Assembly: GCA_020832405.1 (NCBI GenBank) | Contig: JAFIET010000001.1 | Coordinates: 81,984-145,983, forward strand | Direction of reading: 5' to 3' | DNA: 64,000 nt | DNA from: Balneolales bacterium | GTDB lineage: Bacteria; Bacteroidota; Rhodothermia; Balneolales; Cyclonatronaceae | Shown: in pieces, positions 7,797 through 16,534 of the stretch | How the letters are laid out: every line of letters starts with the position of its first letter | Position numbering within the stretch: the stretch's first letter is position 1 | Translations under genes and position numbers: made by a program | Notes under the pieces: model-generated | What the model saw: the letters and a program-made list of their open reading frames with translations, nothing else | Databases searched by the model: none | What the model was told of the DNA's origin: nothing

Positions 7797-9370
7797 GCTT
7801 TTTTCCATTCGCGGGCGAATAACAGATAAACAAATAATACCGAGAAAAACAGGATGCTAAGTGCAAAAGGAGCTGCTTCGGCAAACATGGCCTCCGCTGA
7901 ATACCCCCAAACGCTCACAGCCAGCGTTTCGAAGCCGATGGGTGACAATATAAAGGTAATTGGCAATTCCTTCATGGCTGAGAGGAAAACAAAGGCGGAG
8001 CCGGCTACAATTCCGCTTTTCAGCAGGGGGAAGGTTGTGAGCCAGAAGGCCCGGAAGCGGCTTACGCCCAGTGAGCGGGCAGCTTCCTCAATGCGCGGCG
8101 GTGCCTGATACAGGGCGCTGCGGATCGGCCCCATCGATTCTGCAAGGAAGTGCAGCGCGTAGGCAAACACCAGCAGTGCCAGGCTTTGGTAGAGGAAAGG
8201 TACCGCGCTCAGGCTGAAAAAGATGAAGGCCAGCGCCAGCGCCAGCGGTGGGGTTGCATAGCCGAGGTAGGCAAACCGCTGCAGGTAGTTGGACATGCGC
8301 GAGGGGTAGCGGATCGAAATGTAGGCCAGCGGCACCGCAAAGAAAACGGCCAGCAGCGCGGCCGGTGCCGAAGCTGTGATGGAGTTCCGGATGGCATCGC
8401 CGAAGGAGTTCCAGATGAAGGGATCGACCCCCTGCGCCATCCAGAATAGAATGGTTACAACCGGTATCACTACGGCGGCCGTGAGCACGGCCAGCACGTA
8501 GGTCCAGGCCAGCCCGATGCCCCAGCTGCTGAGCTCAGTGATTTTGGTGCGGCGCGCGGAACCGACCCCGATACGGTAAAACGACAGCCCTTTGAGCAGC
8601 TTGTACTCGGCCACCAGAATTGTGCTTGTGAGGGCCAGCAGCATGAGCGCGATCCAGGCGGCATAAACGCGGTCGAAGGCGCTCTCATATTGCAGGAAAA
8701 GCGCGTAGCTGAAGGTTTCGAAGCGCATCAGCGAAACGGCCCCGAAATCGCCGATTACGTAGAGCGAGATGATGAGCATACCGGCCAGATAGGAAGGCTT
8801 CAGCTGCGGGATGATCACCCGGAACAGAATCTGCCTGCTGCTGTAGCCCAGTGAGCGGGCGGCTTCCTCAACGGAGGGGTCGAGGCCGAGGAAACCGGTG
8901 CGCAGGTTCAGGAACAGGTAAGGGAAGGTGTACAGGCTTATGGCCAGCAGCGCGCCCCAGAAGCCGGAGGGCCGGTCGATGACGATGCCGAACAGCTGCG
9001 CCAGCGTGCCGTTTGTGCCGCCTACGCCCAGCAGCGAATAGGCCAGCACATAGCCGGGAATGGCAAGGGGCATAACCCCGAGCAGGGTCATGAGTTTAAC
9101 GCCGGGAACGTTGGTGCGTGTAGTGAGCCAGGCAAAGGGAAAGGCCAGCAGTGTGGTAACCAGCACTACGCTACCGGTGAGCATCAGGGTGTTTTTGAGC
9201 AGGATGAGGTTGCGCTGCCGCAGCACCAGCTCCGAAGTTTGGGACCAGTCGCCGTCGAAGGCGCGAATTACCAGATACACCAGGGGCATCAGCACCGATA
9301 TGCCCACAAAAACAGCCGGAAGTAAAAAATACCAGGGCGGTAAACCGGAAAGGGTGCGTTTGGAAATCAA
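7793..9370 (-). CDS. Iron(III)-type ABC transporter, fused permease
   Basis: A 525-residue inner-membrane permease with two tandem BPD_transp_1 domains and about 12 membrane segments, the FbpB/ThiP fused architecture. Both domains carry the EAA loop that contacts the ATPase: 'EEAARSLGYSSRQILFRVII' at about 187-206 and 'EEAARSLGVSRFRAFWLTTF' at about 435-454. The start is only two bases after the binding-protein stop and the end overlaps the ATPase start by four bases, so the three genes are one tightly coupled operon. Confidence 0.94.
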   Translation of the reverse strand: MISKRTLSGLPPWYFLLPAVFVGISVLMPLVYLVIRAFDGDWSQTSELVLRQRNLILLKNTLMLTGSVVLVTTLLAFPFAWLTTRTNVPGVKLMTLLGVMPLAIPGYVLAYSLLGVGGTNGTLAQLFGIVIDRPSGFWGALLAISLYTFPYLFLNLRTGFLGLDPSVEEAARSLGYSSRQILFRVIIPQLKPSYLAGMLIISLYVIGDFGAVSLMRFETFSYALFLQYESAFDRVYAAWIALMLLALTSTILVAEYKLLKGLSFYRIGVGSARRTKITELSSWGIGLAWTYVLAVLTAAVVIPVVTILFWMAQGVDPFIWNSFGDAIRNSITASAPAALLAVFFAVPLAYISIRYPSRMSNYLQRFAYLGYATPPLALALAFIFFSLSAVPFLYQSLALLVFAYALHFLAESMGPIRSALYQAPPRIEEAARSLGVSRFRAFWLTTFPLLKSGIVAGSAFVFLSAMKELPITFILSPIGFETLAVSVWGYSAEAMFAEAAPFALSILFFSVLFVYLLFAREWKKA

Positions 9371-9372
9371 GC

Positions 9373-10383
9373 TTAGAGCAGTCCGGTTTGGCGAAGCAGG
9401 CGCAGTGTGCCGTCGAGGTCCTCAAGCAGGTCGAGGTCAATTTCCGGGGCCAGTTCGAGAACGTCTTCAATCAGGCGGTAGCCGGGTGCAAGCCCTGTAG
9501 TGACCGGGTACTCAAAAGTGGAATCCCGGAAAAACTGCTGGGCTTCTTCCTGTATCATAAAATGGATAAAGCGGGTTGCCTGTTCAACCCTGCGTGACGG
9601 TGCTACGATGCCCATTCCGGCAATGTTGATCAGGTTACCGGAATCACCGGCGTCAAAAAACGCAAACCAGATCGGGTAGTTAGTGTTTGAACCCAGCGCG
9701 CGGTCGATGTAGTAGTGGTTGGTGAGGCCTACGAGAACTTCACCTGCTTCTATGGCCTGAAGGATGGAGTTGTTGTTATTGTAGGCGATGGCGCCGTTGC
9801 GGCGCATATCTTCGAGCCATTGGCGCGTTTTTTCTTCCCCGTCGAGGGCGCGCATGGCCGTTACAAACGACTGAAAAGAGGCATTAGCCGGCGCCCAGCC
9901 TACTTTGCCGCGCCATTCGGGTTTGGTGAGATCGTACACAGAGGCCGGCAGCTCTTCGGCTGAAATCTGTTTGGTGTTGTATGCCAGCACCCGGGCTCGT
10001 GCGCTTGTTGAAATCCAGCTGCCTGCACTGTTGCGAAACTGAGGCGGCAGGGCCTGCGTGAGGCTGTCGGGCAGGGCAAGCAGCATATCCCCGTTGTGAA
10101 GCGCGCCCAATGCTCCGGCATCCTGCGACCAGAAAACATCTGCCGGACTTCTGCGGCCTTCTTCCAGAATGGCTACGGCCAGCTGCGTGGTGCCCCCGTA
10201 GCGCACGCGAACCGTTATGCCGGTCTCGGCCTGAAAGCGGTCAACCAAGGGTTCAACCAGCGCACGGTTGCGTCCGGAATACACTGTTATCTGAGCCAGG
10301 GCTGTTTCTGCCACAAAAAGCAGGCAGCACAGAACGGCGAGAGATACAATTCTTTTTTGCAGGATCAGCAGGATAGAGCTCAT
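9373..10383 (-). CDS. Iron(III)-type ABC transporter, periplasmic substrate-binding protein
   Basis: A 336-residue exported protein with a signal peptide ending 'LLFVAETALAQ' (about residue 31). The mature start 'ITVYSGRNRALVEPLVDRFQ' and 'GITVRVRYGGTTQLAVAILEEG' followed by 'ADVFWSQDAGALGAL' are hallmarks of the FbpA/FutA class of ferric-binding proteins. A paired-Tyr ferric ligand region is suggested by 'LTNHYYIDRALG'. It is first in the operon binding protein-permease-ATPase. Iron is inferred from family; thiamine or another cargo cannot be fully excluded. Confidence 0.92.
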   Translation of the reverse strand: MSSILLILQKRIVSLAVLCCLLFVAETALAQITVYSGRNRALVEPLVDRFQAETGITVRVRYGGTTQLAVAILEEGRRSPADVFWSQDAGALGALHNGDMLLALPDSLTQALPPQFRNSAGSWISTSARARVLAYNTKQISAEELPASVYDLTKPEWRGKVGWAPANASFQSFVTAMRALDGEEKTRQWLEDMRRNGAIAYNNNNSILQAIEAGEVLVGLTNHYYIDRALGSNTNYPIWFAFFDAGDSGNLINIAGMGIVAPSRRVEQATRFIHFMIQEEAQQFFRDSTFEYPVTTGLAPGYRLIEDVLELAPEIDLDLLEDLDGTLRLLRQTGLL

Positions 10384-10436
10384 AAAAATAATAGCGTATG
10401 CAAAGATTAATTCTAAATAAGGTATCTAAAATACAA

Positions 10437-10454
10437 TTATTCAGACTGAATTAA
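10437..10454. promoter_or_regulatory. Candidate operator upstream of the iron importer operon
   Basis: TTATTCAGACTGAATTAA contains a perfect 13-base palindrome ATTCAG-A-CTGAAT (10439-10451) in an AT-rich promoter-like region, 54-70 bases upstream of the binding-protein start. The position suits a metal-responsive repressor of the Fur or DtxR kind, but the sequence is not a textbook box for either. Inference only. Confidence 0.35.
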
Positions 10455-10570
10455 AATAGCACCTGCAAGTTGTATTTTTATGAAGAAGCCTGCTTCAGCA
10501 AAAAAATGCAGCTCTTCTGAAGAAGTTTTGGGAGATGTTGTTTCAGCTTTATTTCTAAAAGCTGAGCAGC

Positions 10571-10999
10571 TCAGCCTTCTGTTCCCCAGGCCGTTAAGAC
10601 CAGGTTTCTTGAGCCGCCCTCATTGCGGTGCTCACACAGGTAGATGCCTTGCCAAACGCCCATATTCAGCCGGCCGCTGCTGATCGGGATGAGCACAGAT
10701 GCCCCCATTAAGGAACTTTTAATGTGTGAGGTCATGTCGTCTTCGCCTTCGAGGGTGTGCTTGTACAGCCGGGTATCTTCGGGTACGGTGCGGTTGAAAA
10801 AAGTCTCAAAATCCTGACGGACCGTAGGATCCGCATTTTCATTAATGGTGAGCGATGCGCTCGTGTGTTTGATGAAAACCTGAAGCATGCCTTTTTTGAT
10901 GCGTCTGATATCGCCGATACCGCGCAGTATTTCGTCTGTTATGATGTGAAAGCCTCTGGGATGAGGCCGAAGCTCAATTTCTTTCTGAATGAAAACCAT
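10571..10999 (-). CDS. YjbQ/UPF0047 family protein
   Basis: A 142-residue protein of the YjbQ (UPF0047) family. Family marks are 'GFHIITDEI', 'GMLQVFIKHTSASLTINENADPTVRQDFE' (quoted in parts), 'DDMTSHIKSSLMGASVLIPI' and 'LGVWQGIYLCEHR'-like text (here 'MGVWQGIYLCEHRNEGG'). Conserved His and Glu/Asp residues ('KHTSAS', 'DMTSHIK', 'CEHR') form the proposed metal or phosphate site. Members have been reported to have weak thiamine-phosphate synthase activity; the physiological role is unsettled. It is a single gene with its own upstream gap of about 295 bases, which holds no supported feature. Confidence 0.93.
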   Translation of the reverse strand: MVFIQKEIELRPHPRGFHIITDEILRGIGDIRRIKKGMLQVFIKHTSASLTINENADPTVRQDFETFFNRTVPEDTRLYKHTLEGEDDMTSHIKSSLMGASVLIPISSGRLNMGVWQGIYLCEHRNEGGSRNLVLTAWGTEG

Positions 11000-11294
11000 A
11001 TCCCTGTCCCTTGTTTATGTTTAAGTTATGAGAAGCCTACAGCAGAATCTTCCGCTGCGTTCCGGCTTTTGGGTAAGTCCTTCAGCGTATTCAAATTTTA
11101 GCGTTTGAAATCAGCCCTGCGTAACTTAGCGCAATATAAAGTGTAAAAAAGAATTCTTTATAAGGCGTCGGCTGTATTGGTCTTTTTTTGAATCTTCCGG
11201 ATGAAAAATCCAGGCTGATCAGCCCGATGTACCAAACATGGAATAGTTTTCTGCAGCAGTTTAAATAATCGACTCCATCCATTTATTCAAAAAT

Positions 11295-12002
11295 ATGAAA
11301 ATCATTTACGCAGTTCTGTTTTCAGCCCTTTTGGCAGGGCTTTTTCTATTTGGCACCGTTGCGGAATCAAACGCGCAGGAAGCTGAGTTTGCCGTTAATT
11401 TCCAGGTGGGTGTACCGCAGGGGGCTTTTGGCGATAAGCTCGACCGCAGCGGTTTTGGAATTCACGGTATGGCCGGTTACCGCCTGCCGTACTCGCCTCT
11501 GATGCTCGGAATCGATGCCGGCTTTCTTACCTTCGGCACCGACCGCCGCCGGGTGCCTATCAGCCCCACGATTCCTGACGTTACCGTTTCGGTAGAGAAC
11601 AGCTACAATATGGCCAACGTAAACTTTTTCGCCCGTATTACCGGCCGCGACTACCGCTTTCGCCCCTATGTTGATGCGCTCATCGGCTTTAATTACCTCT
11701 ACACCGACTCCACCATACGGGACCGCCGTACACAGGAAGAGGTTGTAAGCGACACCAATTTCGACGACTTCGCCTTTGCCTATGGCGCCGGTGCGGGCGT
11801 TCGGGCCCTCATCTGGGACGGCGGCGAAGCGCAGCAGGGGCGCGTTTACTTCAACTTCGGTGCCCGGTATATGTTTGGCGGCAATGCCGAGTATGTACGG
11901 CCCGGCTCTATCGATACCAGCGGCGGAGACTTCACCTTCGACGTGCTCGAATCCCGCACAGACATCCTGAACATCACCCTCGGTTTCACCTTCGTGTTTT
12001 AA
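11295..12002 (+). CDS. Outer-membrane beta-barrel protein
   Basis: A 235-residue exported protein. The signal peptide 'MKIIYAVLFSALLAGLFLFG' runs on to a cleavage site near 'SNAQ' (residue 28). The mature region resembles the eight-stranded OmpA/OmpX-like barrels ('FAVNFQVGVPQGAFG', 'GFGIHGMAGYRLPYSP', 'RVYFNFGARYMFGG') and ends 'LNITLGFTFVF' with a terminal Phe, the barrel-assembly signal. No extra periplasmic domain. The ligand or role is unknown. A strong terminator follows directly. Confidence 0.82.
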   Translation: MKIIYAVLFSALLAGLFLFGTVAESNAQEAEFAVNFQVGVPQGAFGDKLDRSGFGIHGMAGYRLPYSPLMLGIDAGFLTFGTDRRRVPISPTIPDVTVSVENSYNMANVNFFARITGRDYRFRPYVDALIGFNYLYTDSTIRDRRTQEEVVSDTNFDDFAFAYGAGAGVRALIWDGGEAQQGRVYFNFGARYMFGGNAEYVRPGSIDTSGGDFTFDVLESRTDILNITLGFTFVF

Positions 12003-12027
12003 GCCGGGCGTTAAGCGTCTGAAACGG

Positions 12028-12072
12028 AAAACCCCTTCATCTGTAGCCAAAAGCACAGCTGAAGGGGTTTTG
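12028..12072. terminator. Bidirectional intrinsic terminator
   Basis: Stem AAAACCCCTTCA / TGAAGGGGTTTT between the beta-barrel gene (ends 12002, plus) and the glycosylase gene (ends 12111, minus). Confidence 0.85.
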
Positions 12073-12075
12073 TTG

Positions 12076-12092
12076 TTTAGGGTGATGCGCGC
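12076..12092 (+). repeat. Copy of recurring intergenic motif
   Basis: TTTAGGGTGATGCGCGC is identical over 17 bases to 63221-63237. It directly abuts the terminator at 12028-12072 and lies in a non-coding gap. Confidence 0.6.
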
Positions 12093-12110
12093 TTAGCCCT
12101 GCGGAAAGGT

Positions 12111-12908
12111 TCAGGCTGTAACGGCTTGCCGTAGGACCTTCGTTGTTGGCGCTTTCCTGTCAGGTAGGTTTTCTTTTCGAATTTTGCGCACTTCCTGCTG
12201 TGCTTCGGCAGGAAGGTTTTTCAGGGCCGGTGCAAAGGCCACAGGGTGCATCTGACCGCAGCGCGATTTGAGCCACCTCAGCACATCATCCGGGAAAACC
12301 TTGCTCGTTTCTTTGAGCAGCCATGAGAGCGCCTTTTGAACGAGCACGTCCTCATCATGCAGGGAGGCATCGCACTGCATGAGCGCGGGGTACAGGCGGC
12401 CGGCTTTTTTTGCCGGTTTGATGAGGGCCACAAGCCCTGCGCGGCGCACCATGGGGTTGGGCGAAGCTGACCAGCTCAGGCAGTTACCCGTGTGGGTCGG
12501 ATGAATGAGGAAAAACTCGCCCAAAACCGACGCGCAGAAGTCATCACAATCCGGCCAGCCGGAAATGTGTTCTTTCAGCCAGCGCTCAAACACGGGCAGA
12601 TGTGCGGCCGTCCAGTGTTTTTTCTGCGCTTTGAGCCAATGAAAGCAGCTGATACGGTATTCGTAAAGGCCCTCTGTAAGCAGCAGATCGCAAAGTTTAG
12701 TTTGCTGAGCAACCGTTAGCCGGTTGAAATTTGGTTGATGTTGTTTTGCAATAGCACGGATTTCAGGGGCCGGAATGCCAAGAGCATCAGACATGTCAAG
12801 TCTGAATTTATCGGCCATGGCTTTTTTGTAGGAAGGGTCAGCTTTTTGCTCAAGTTCAAGCATGAAGCCCTTCACCCATTGATAGTCAGGCGTGTCGAAC
12901 AAAGACAT
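12111..12908 (-). CDS. DNA alkylation repair protein (AlkD-like)
   Basis: A 265-residue HEAT-like-repeat protein of the AlkD family, which excises N3- and N7-alkylated purines. The residues that surround the lesion in Bacillus cereus AlkD appear to be kept: W118 and D122 in 'SGWPDCDDFC', an Arg in 'NPMVRRAGLVALI' (R155/R156) and W196 in 'VQKALSWLLKE'. The helical repeats and total length fit the family. It is a lone gene, convergent with the barrel gene. The C-terminus is basic ('RKIRKENLPDRKAPTTK'), consistent with DNA contact. Confidence 0.9.
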   Translation of the reverse strand: MSLFDTPDYQWVKGFMLELEQKADPSYKKAMADKFRLDMSDALGIPAPEIRAIAKQHQPNFNRLTVAQQTKLCDLLLTEGLYEYRISCFHWLKAQKKHWTAAHLPVFERWLKEHISGWPDCDDFCASVLGEFFLIHPTHTGNCLSWSASPNPMVRRAGLVALIKPAKKAGRLYPALMQCDASLHDEDVLVQKALSWLLKETSKVFPDDVLRWLKSRCGQMHPVAFAPALKNLPAEAQQEVRKIRKENLPDRKAPTTKVLRQAVTA

Positions 12909-13094
12909 AGTTTCATATTTGTAATGATCTGAAGACGGGTGTTTGGCCAGGTTTGTTTGAACATACCCGCTTCAGAAATGACAGAAATAATTGATAGTGA
13001 TATACCCGCTCGGGAGGCATTAAAAAAACAGTCGAATCAAACAGAATGCGGGCTCAGGGCAGGATGCCTTCCCCCGATAACCTAATGATACAGA

Positions 13095-13124
13095 AAAGGC
13101 CGGACTGATAACAGTCCGGCCTTT
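13095..13124 (-). terminator. Intrinsic terminator after the glutaryl-CoA dehydrogenase-like gene
   Basis: AAAGGCCGGAC / GTCCGGCCTTT with an 8-base loop, 40 bases past the stop of the acyl-CoA dehydrogenase gene on the minus strand. Confidence 0.8.
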
Positions 13125-13163
13125 AAGAAAAGCGGTTTTTTGTGAAACAGAGTACTGTTTGAC

Positions 13164-14426
13164 CTAAACCTCGGTGGCTTCGAGGGTTTGGGCCACCGGT
13201 TCCGGTTTTGCCGCCGGCAGGTCGTTGCCGCGCGGGGTGAAGGCCTGAATGCCGGTAATATCGCGGCCCAGAATCAGCCCGTGAATGTCGTAGGTGCCTT
13301 CGTAGGTGTTCACCGACTCGAGGTTCACAACGTGATGAATTACGCGGTATTCCCCGGTGATGCCGTTGCCGCCCAGCATGTCGCGGGCCACGCGGGCGAT
13401 ATCGAGGGCGCGGCCGCAGTTGTTGCGCTTGGCCAGCGAGGTCATCGAAGGGTGATCCTGCCCCTGGTCTTTCAGGTTGCCGAGGCGCCATGAAAGCAGC
13501 TGCATCTGGGTGATGTCGGTGAGCATGTTGGCCAGCTTGGTTTGAATCAGCTGATTCGCGGCCAGCGGGTAGCCGAACTGCTTGCGCTCCATCACATACT
13601 GACGCGCCCGGTGATAACAGTTTTCAGCGGCGCCCAGCGAGCCCCACACGATGCCGTAGCGCGCGCTGTTGAGGCAGGTAAACGGACCTTTCAGACCGCG
13701 GACGGTCGGGAAAACGTTGGCATCGGGCACGAACACATCATCAAAAATAAGCTCGCCGGTGAAGGAAGCGCGCAGCGACATCTTGTTGTGGGTAGTAGGT
13801 GCCGAGTAGCCGTCGCTGTCGCGCTCCACGATGAAGCCCATAATTTTGCCGTCGTCGGAGCCGGCATTTTTGGCCTTGGCCCACACGATAGCGATATCGG
13901 CGATCGGGGAGTTCGTGATCCACATCTTGGCGCCGTTGAGTACCCAGCCGCCGTTGGTTTTGGTGGCCGTAGTAACCATGGAGCCGGGGTCGGAGCCGTG
14001 ATCGGGCTCCGTAAGGCCGAAGCAGCCGATGAGCTCAGCGGTGGCCAGTTTGGGCAGGTACTTGCGCTTCTGCTCTTCAGTACCAAACACGTTGATGGGG
14101 TGCATCACCAGCGATGACTGCACCGAAAGGAAGGAGCGGTAGGCCGAATCGACCCGTTCAATCTCGCGGGCGATGAGGCCGTAGGCGGTGTAGCTCGCGC
14201 CGATGCCGCCGTACTCTTCGGGTACAACGACCCCGAGCAGGTTCAGCTCGCCCATTTCTTTGGGGATGTTCATGTCGAAAATCTCATCCTGATTGGCCTC
14301 GCAGGCGCGGGGTTCGAGCCGGCTTTGGGCGTAGTCGCGCGCGGTTTCCATGATCATGCGGTCGTCTTCACCCAGCATGGATTCGAACAGGCAGGCGTCG
14401 TCGGTATTAAAGCTGTTTTTTGCCAT
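13164..14426 (-). CDS. Acyl-CoA dehydrogenase, glutaryl-CoA dehydrogenase type
   Basis: A 420-residue FAD flavoprotein from the ATG at 14426 (a TTG 12 codons upstream is less likely). The segments 'GCFGLTEPDHGSDPGSM', 'KMWITNSPIADIAIVWAK' and especially 'NTYEGTYDIHGLILGRDITG' match glutaryl-CoA dehydrogenase, which oxidises and decarboxylates glutaryl-CoA to crotonyl-CoA in lysine and tryptophan breakdown. The catalytic base is Glu376 in 'TYEGTYD'. The tail after 'GIQAF' is about 24 residues longer than usual and Pro/Ala rich. The assignment to glutaryl-CoA is by motif; a different short-chain substrate is possible. Confidence 0.88.
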   Translation of the reverse strand: MAKNSFNTDDACLFESMLGEDDRMIMETARDYAQSRLEPRACEANQDEIFDMNIPKEMGELNLLGVVVPEEYGGIGASYTAYGLIAREIERVDSAYRSFLSVQSSLVMHPINVFGTEEQKRKYLPKLATAELIGCFGLTEPDHGSDPGSMVTTATKTNGGWVLNGAKMWITNSPIADIAIVWAKAKNAGSDDGKIMGFIVERDSDGYSAPTTHNKMSLRASFTGELIFDDVFVPDANVFPTVRGLKGPFTCLNSARYGIVWGSLGAAENCYHRARQYVMERKQFGYPLAANQLIQTKLANMLTDITQMQLLSWRLGNLKDQGQDHPSMTSLAKRNNCGRALDIARVARDMLGGNGITGEYRVIHHVVNLESVNTYEGTYDIHGLILGRDITGIQAFTPRGNDLPAAKPEPVAQTLEATEV

Positions 14427-14549
14427 AAAAGTAGAAATTCGGTGTAGTGCGTTTTCCCCCAAAGCTTTGAAAACAGGGAGAATATGGGGGCTCAGAAAAT
14501 CTGAGGTTAAACTTCAAATTACTAAAAATCCTGCCGAAACGCAGTAAGA

Positions 14550-14591
14550 AGTAAAAAAACAAAGGCTGATAATTGAGGTTATCAGCCTTTG
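14550..14591 (-). terminator. Intrinsic terminator after the acyl-CoA dehydrogenase gene at 14624
   Basis: CAAAGGCTGATAA / TTATCAGCCTTTG with a short loop; on the minus strand a T-run (GTTTTTTTAC) follows the stem. Confidence 0.85.
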
Positions 14592-14623
14592 CTAAGGTTT
14601 AAAGCGTTTCAGGCAGTAAGGGT

Positions 14624-15796
14624 TTATTTCATGAACTGCCGTGCAAGCACCATGCGCTGTACCTCGCTCGTGCCCTCACCGATTTCGAGCAGCTTGGCAT
14701 CGCGCAGGAAGCGCTCAACGTGGTACTCCTTGGTGTAGCCGTAACCGCCGTGTATCTGAATGGCGTCGAGGCAGGCTTTGGTGCACATTTCTGAAGCGAA
14801 CAGCTTGGCCATAGAGGCTTCCTTGGTGTAGGGCCGGCTGTTATCTTTCAGCCAGGCTGCCCGTTGAACGAGCAGGCGAGCGGCATCGATACTGACGCCC
14901 ATATCCACGATTTTCCACTGAATGGCCTGATTCTGACCAATCGGCCTGCCAAACTGAGAGCGCTCCTGCGCGTAGTTCTTCGACTCTTCGAAAGCACCGC
15001 GGGCCACACCAACGGCAATGGAGCCGATGCCGATGCGGCCGCCGTCCAGAATCTTCATGGTATCAATGAAGCCCTGCCCCAGCCCGCCCAGCTGATTCTC
15101 AGCCGGTACCACCACATCTTCCATATAAATTTCGCAAGTGTCGGAGGAGTTCATGCCCAGCTTCTTAAGCTTGGGGCCGTAGCTGAAGCCCTTCATGCCT
15201 TTTTCGAGGATGAAGGCCGTAACGCCTTTTGCGCCTTTGTCGCGGTCGGTTACAGCCAGCACCACGTAGATGCTGCCTACAGAACCTTGTGTGATAAAGA
15301 TTTTGGCGCCGTTCAGAATCCAGTTGTCGCCGTCGCGTACGGCGGTTGTTTTCATATTGGAGGCATCGCTTCCGGAACCGGGCTCGGTGAGGGCCCAGGC
15401 ACCGAGGGCTTTTCCGCTTGTGAGCTGCGTGAGGTACTTCATTTTCTGTGCCTCATTGCCGGCCAGGGCGATGTGCGCCGAGCAAAGGGAGGTGTGCGAT
15501 GCAACTGTGAGCGCAAGGGAGGCATCCCAGCGGGCAATTTCTTCAAGCACGATGGCGAAGCTCATGGTGTCGAAACCTGCGCCGCCGTACTTTTCTTCAT
15601 GATAGATACCGAGCATACTCATCTCGGCCAGTTCACTCACAATGTCATGCGGAAATTCGCAGTTCTCATCCCGCTCCATCACAGTTGGTGCAACACGTTT
15701 CTCTACGAAATCGCGAATGCTTTCACGAATCATGTTGTGATCTTCTGAAAGCTCAAAGCCTAAGCCTGCGGGCGGGGTAAGGGTGTCTATACTCAT
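14624..15796 (-). CDS. Acyl-CoA dehydrogenase, short-chain (butyryl-CoA) type
   Basis: A 390-residue FAD-dependent acyl-CoA dehydrogenase. 'GAWALTEPGSGSDASNM' and 'WILNGAKIFITQGSVG' line the flavin site, 'ERSQFGRPIGQNQAIQWKI' is the usual ETF-side segment, and the catalytic base is Glu374 in 'LEIGEGTSEVQR', the position used by short- and medium-chain enzymes. It would catalyse the first oxidation of beta-oxidation or branched-chain amino-acid degradation and pass electrons to ETF. It shares strand with the glutaryl-CoA type gene but a terminator separates them. Exact chain length preference cannot be read. Confidence 0.93.
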   Translation of the reverse strand: MSIDTLTPPAGLGFELSEDHNMIRESIRDFVEKRVAPTVMERDENCEFPHDIVSELAEMSMLGIYHEEKYGGAGFDTMSFAIVLEEIARWDASLALTVASHTSLCSAHIALAGNEAQKMKYLTQLTSGKALGAWALTEPGSGSDASNMKTTAVRDGDNWILNGAKIFITQGSVGSIYVVLAVTDRDKGAKGVTAFILEKGMKGFSYGPKLKKLGMNSSDTCEIYMEDVVVPAENQLGGLGQGFIDTMKILDGGRIGIGSIAVGVARGAFEESKNYAQERSQFGRPIGQNQAIQWKIVDMGVSIDAARLLVQRAAWLKDNSRPYTKEASMAKLFASEMCTKACLDAIQIHGGYGYTKEYHVERFLRDAKLLEIGEGTSEVQRMVLARQFMK

Positions 15797-15984
15797 GGAA
15801 ATAAAGTTAAGGATGTTTGGAAGCGATTTTCCGCTAAATATAAGCAGATTCGGACTGCTTCACGAAGCAGCTTACAAGGATTTATAACTTTGATGTCACG
15901 AACTTCGTTTGGCAGGATTTATGCTCTGATTTTCGCATATTTCAGAAACAGAACTTTTGGTATCCAATTTAACCGCAGCTTTTT

Positions 15985-16434
15985 ATGCAACAGTTTAACA
16001 TGCAGTTCGGGGAAGCGCAGCCCGGCAGAAAATTTACAAACGGCCTTGTGGCGCTTGCTACCGGGGTGTTCAGCATGATCTTTCCGGAAATGCTGCACAT
16101 TATTATCGCGGCATGGCTTATCTCAAACGGCATCATGCAGTTTTTCTACCGGTCAGGCGCTTTCATGGGCGTTGTGTCGCTTATAGCCGGCCTGTTTATT
16201 TTTCAGTTCGAAAATTTCATCCCCTACGCTTTCGCCTTCTTTCTCATCATTATGGCTTTTGGCGCCATCCTTTCGGGCGGACTTTCCTTTTTCGGGGTCG
16301 TGACCTTCATCTTTGCTTTGCTCATCATGGGTACCCCTGCCCTTGTGAATGTGATGATAGCCGCCTTCCTCATTTTTTACGGAACAAGCGCTTTGTTTGC
16401 CTGGTGGCAGCTTCGTAAACTGCGACAGTTGTAA
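15985..16434 (+). CDS. DUF308/HdeD-like small membrane protein
   Basis: A 149-residue integral membrane protein with about six hydrophobic segments ('GLVALATGVFSMIFP', 'IIIAAWLISNGIMQFF', 'VVSLIAGLFIF', 'AFAFFLIIMAFGAILSGG', 'VVTFIFALLIMG', 'VNVMIAAFLIFYGTSALFAWW'). The repeated 'GxxxLxxG...FP' and 'YG...' pattern resembles the HdeD/DUF308 family, whose molecular role is poorly known. A possible Bacteroidota-type -7 element (TAACTTTG, 15885-15892) lies about 90 bases upstream. The frame is open up to the ATG at 15985, and a bidirectional terminator follows. Confidence 0.75.
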   Translation: MQQFNMQFGEAQPGRKFTNGLVALATGVFSMIFPEMLHIIIAAWLISNGIMQFFYRSGAFMGVVSLIAGLFIFQFENFIPYAFAFFLIIMAFGAILSGGLSFFGVVTFIFALLIMGTPALVNVMIAAFLIFYGTSALFAWWQLRKLRQL

Positions 16435-16456
16435 GGTGCTTTGTTAATTTTGAACT

Positions 16457-16498
16457 AAAAAAGCCGTACTTCGGAGATGATCTGAAGTACGGCTTTTT
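16457..16498. terminator. Bidirectional intrinsic terminator
   Basis: AAAAAAGCCGTACTTC / GAAGTACGGCTTTTT between convergent genes ending at 16434 (plus) and 16535 (minus). Confidence 0.88.
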
Positions 16499-16502
16499 AC
16501 TA

Positions 16503-16522
16503 TTTGCAGGGGGATGCGCGCC
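16503..16522 (+). repeat. Copy of recurring intergenic motif
   Basis: TTTGCAGGGGGATGCGCGCC keeps the GATGCGCGC core shared with 12076-12092 and 63221-63237, again immediately after a terminator. Confidence 0.45.
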
Positions 16523-16534
16523 TTGCCCCGATCT

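Noticed and set aside
10480..10683. Plus-strand frame upstream of and overlapping yjbQ
   Set aside because: It runs antisense into the YjbQ gene and has no conserved features.
13164..15796. The two acyl-CoA dehydrogenases as a single operon
   Set aside because: A clear terminator lies between them at 14550-14591, so they are probably separate transcripts.
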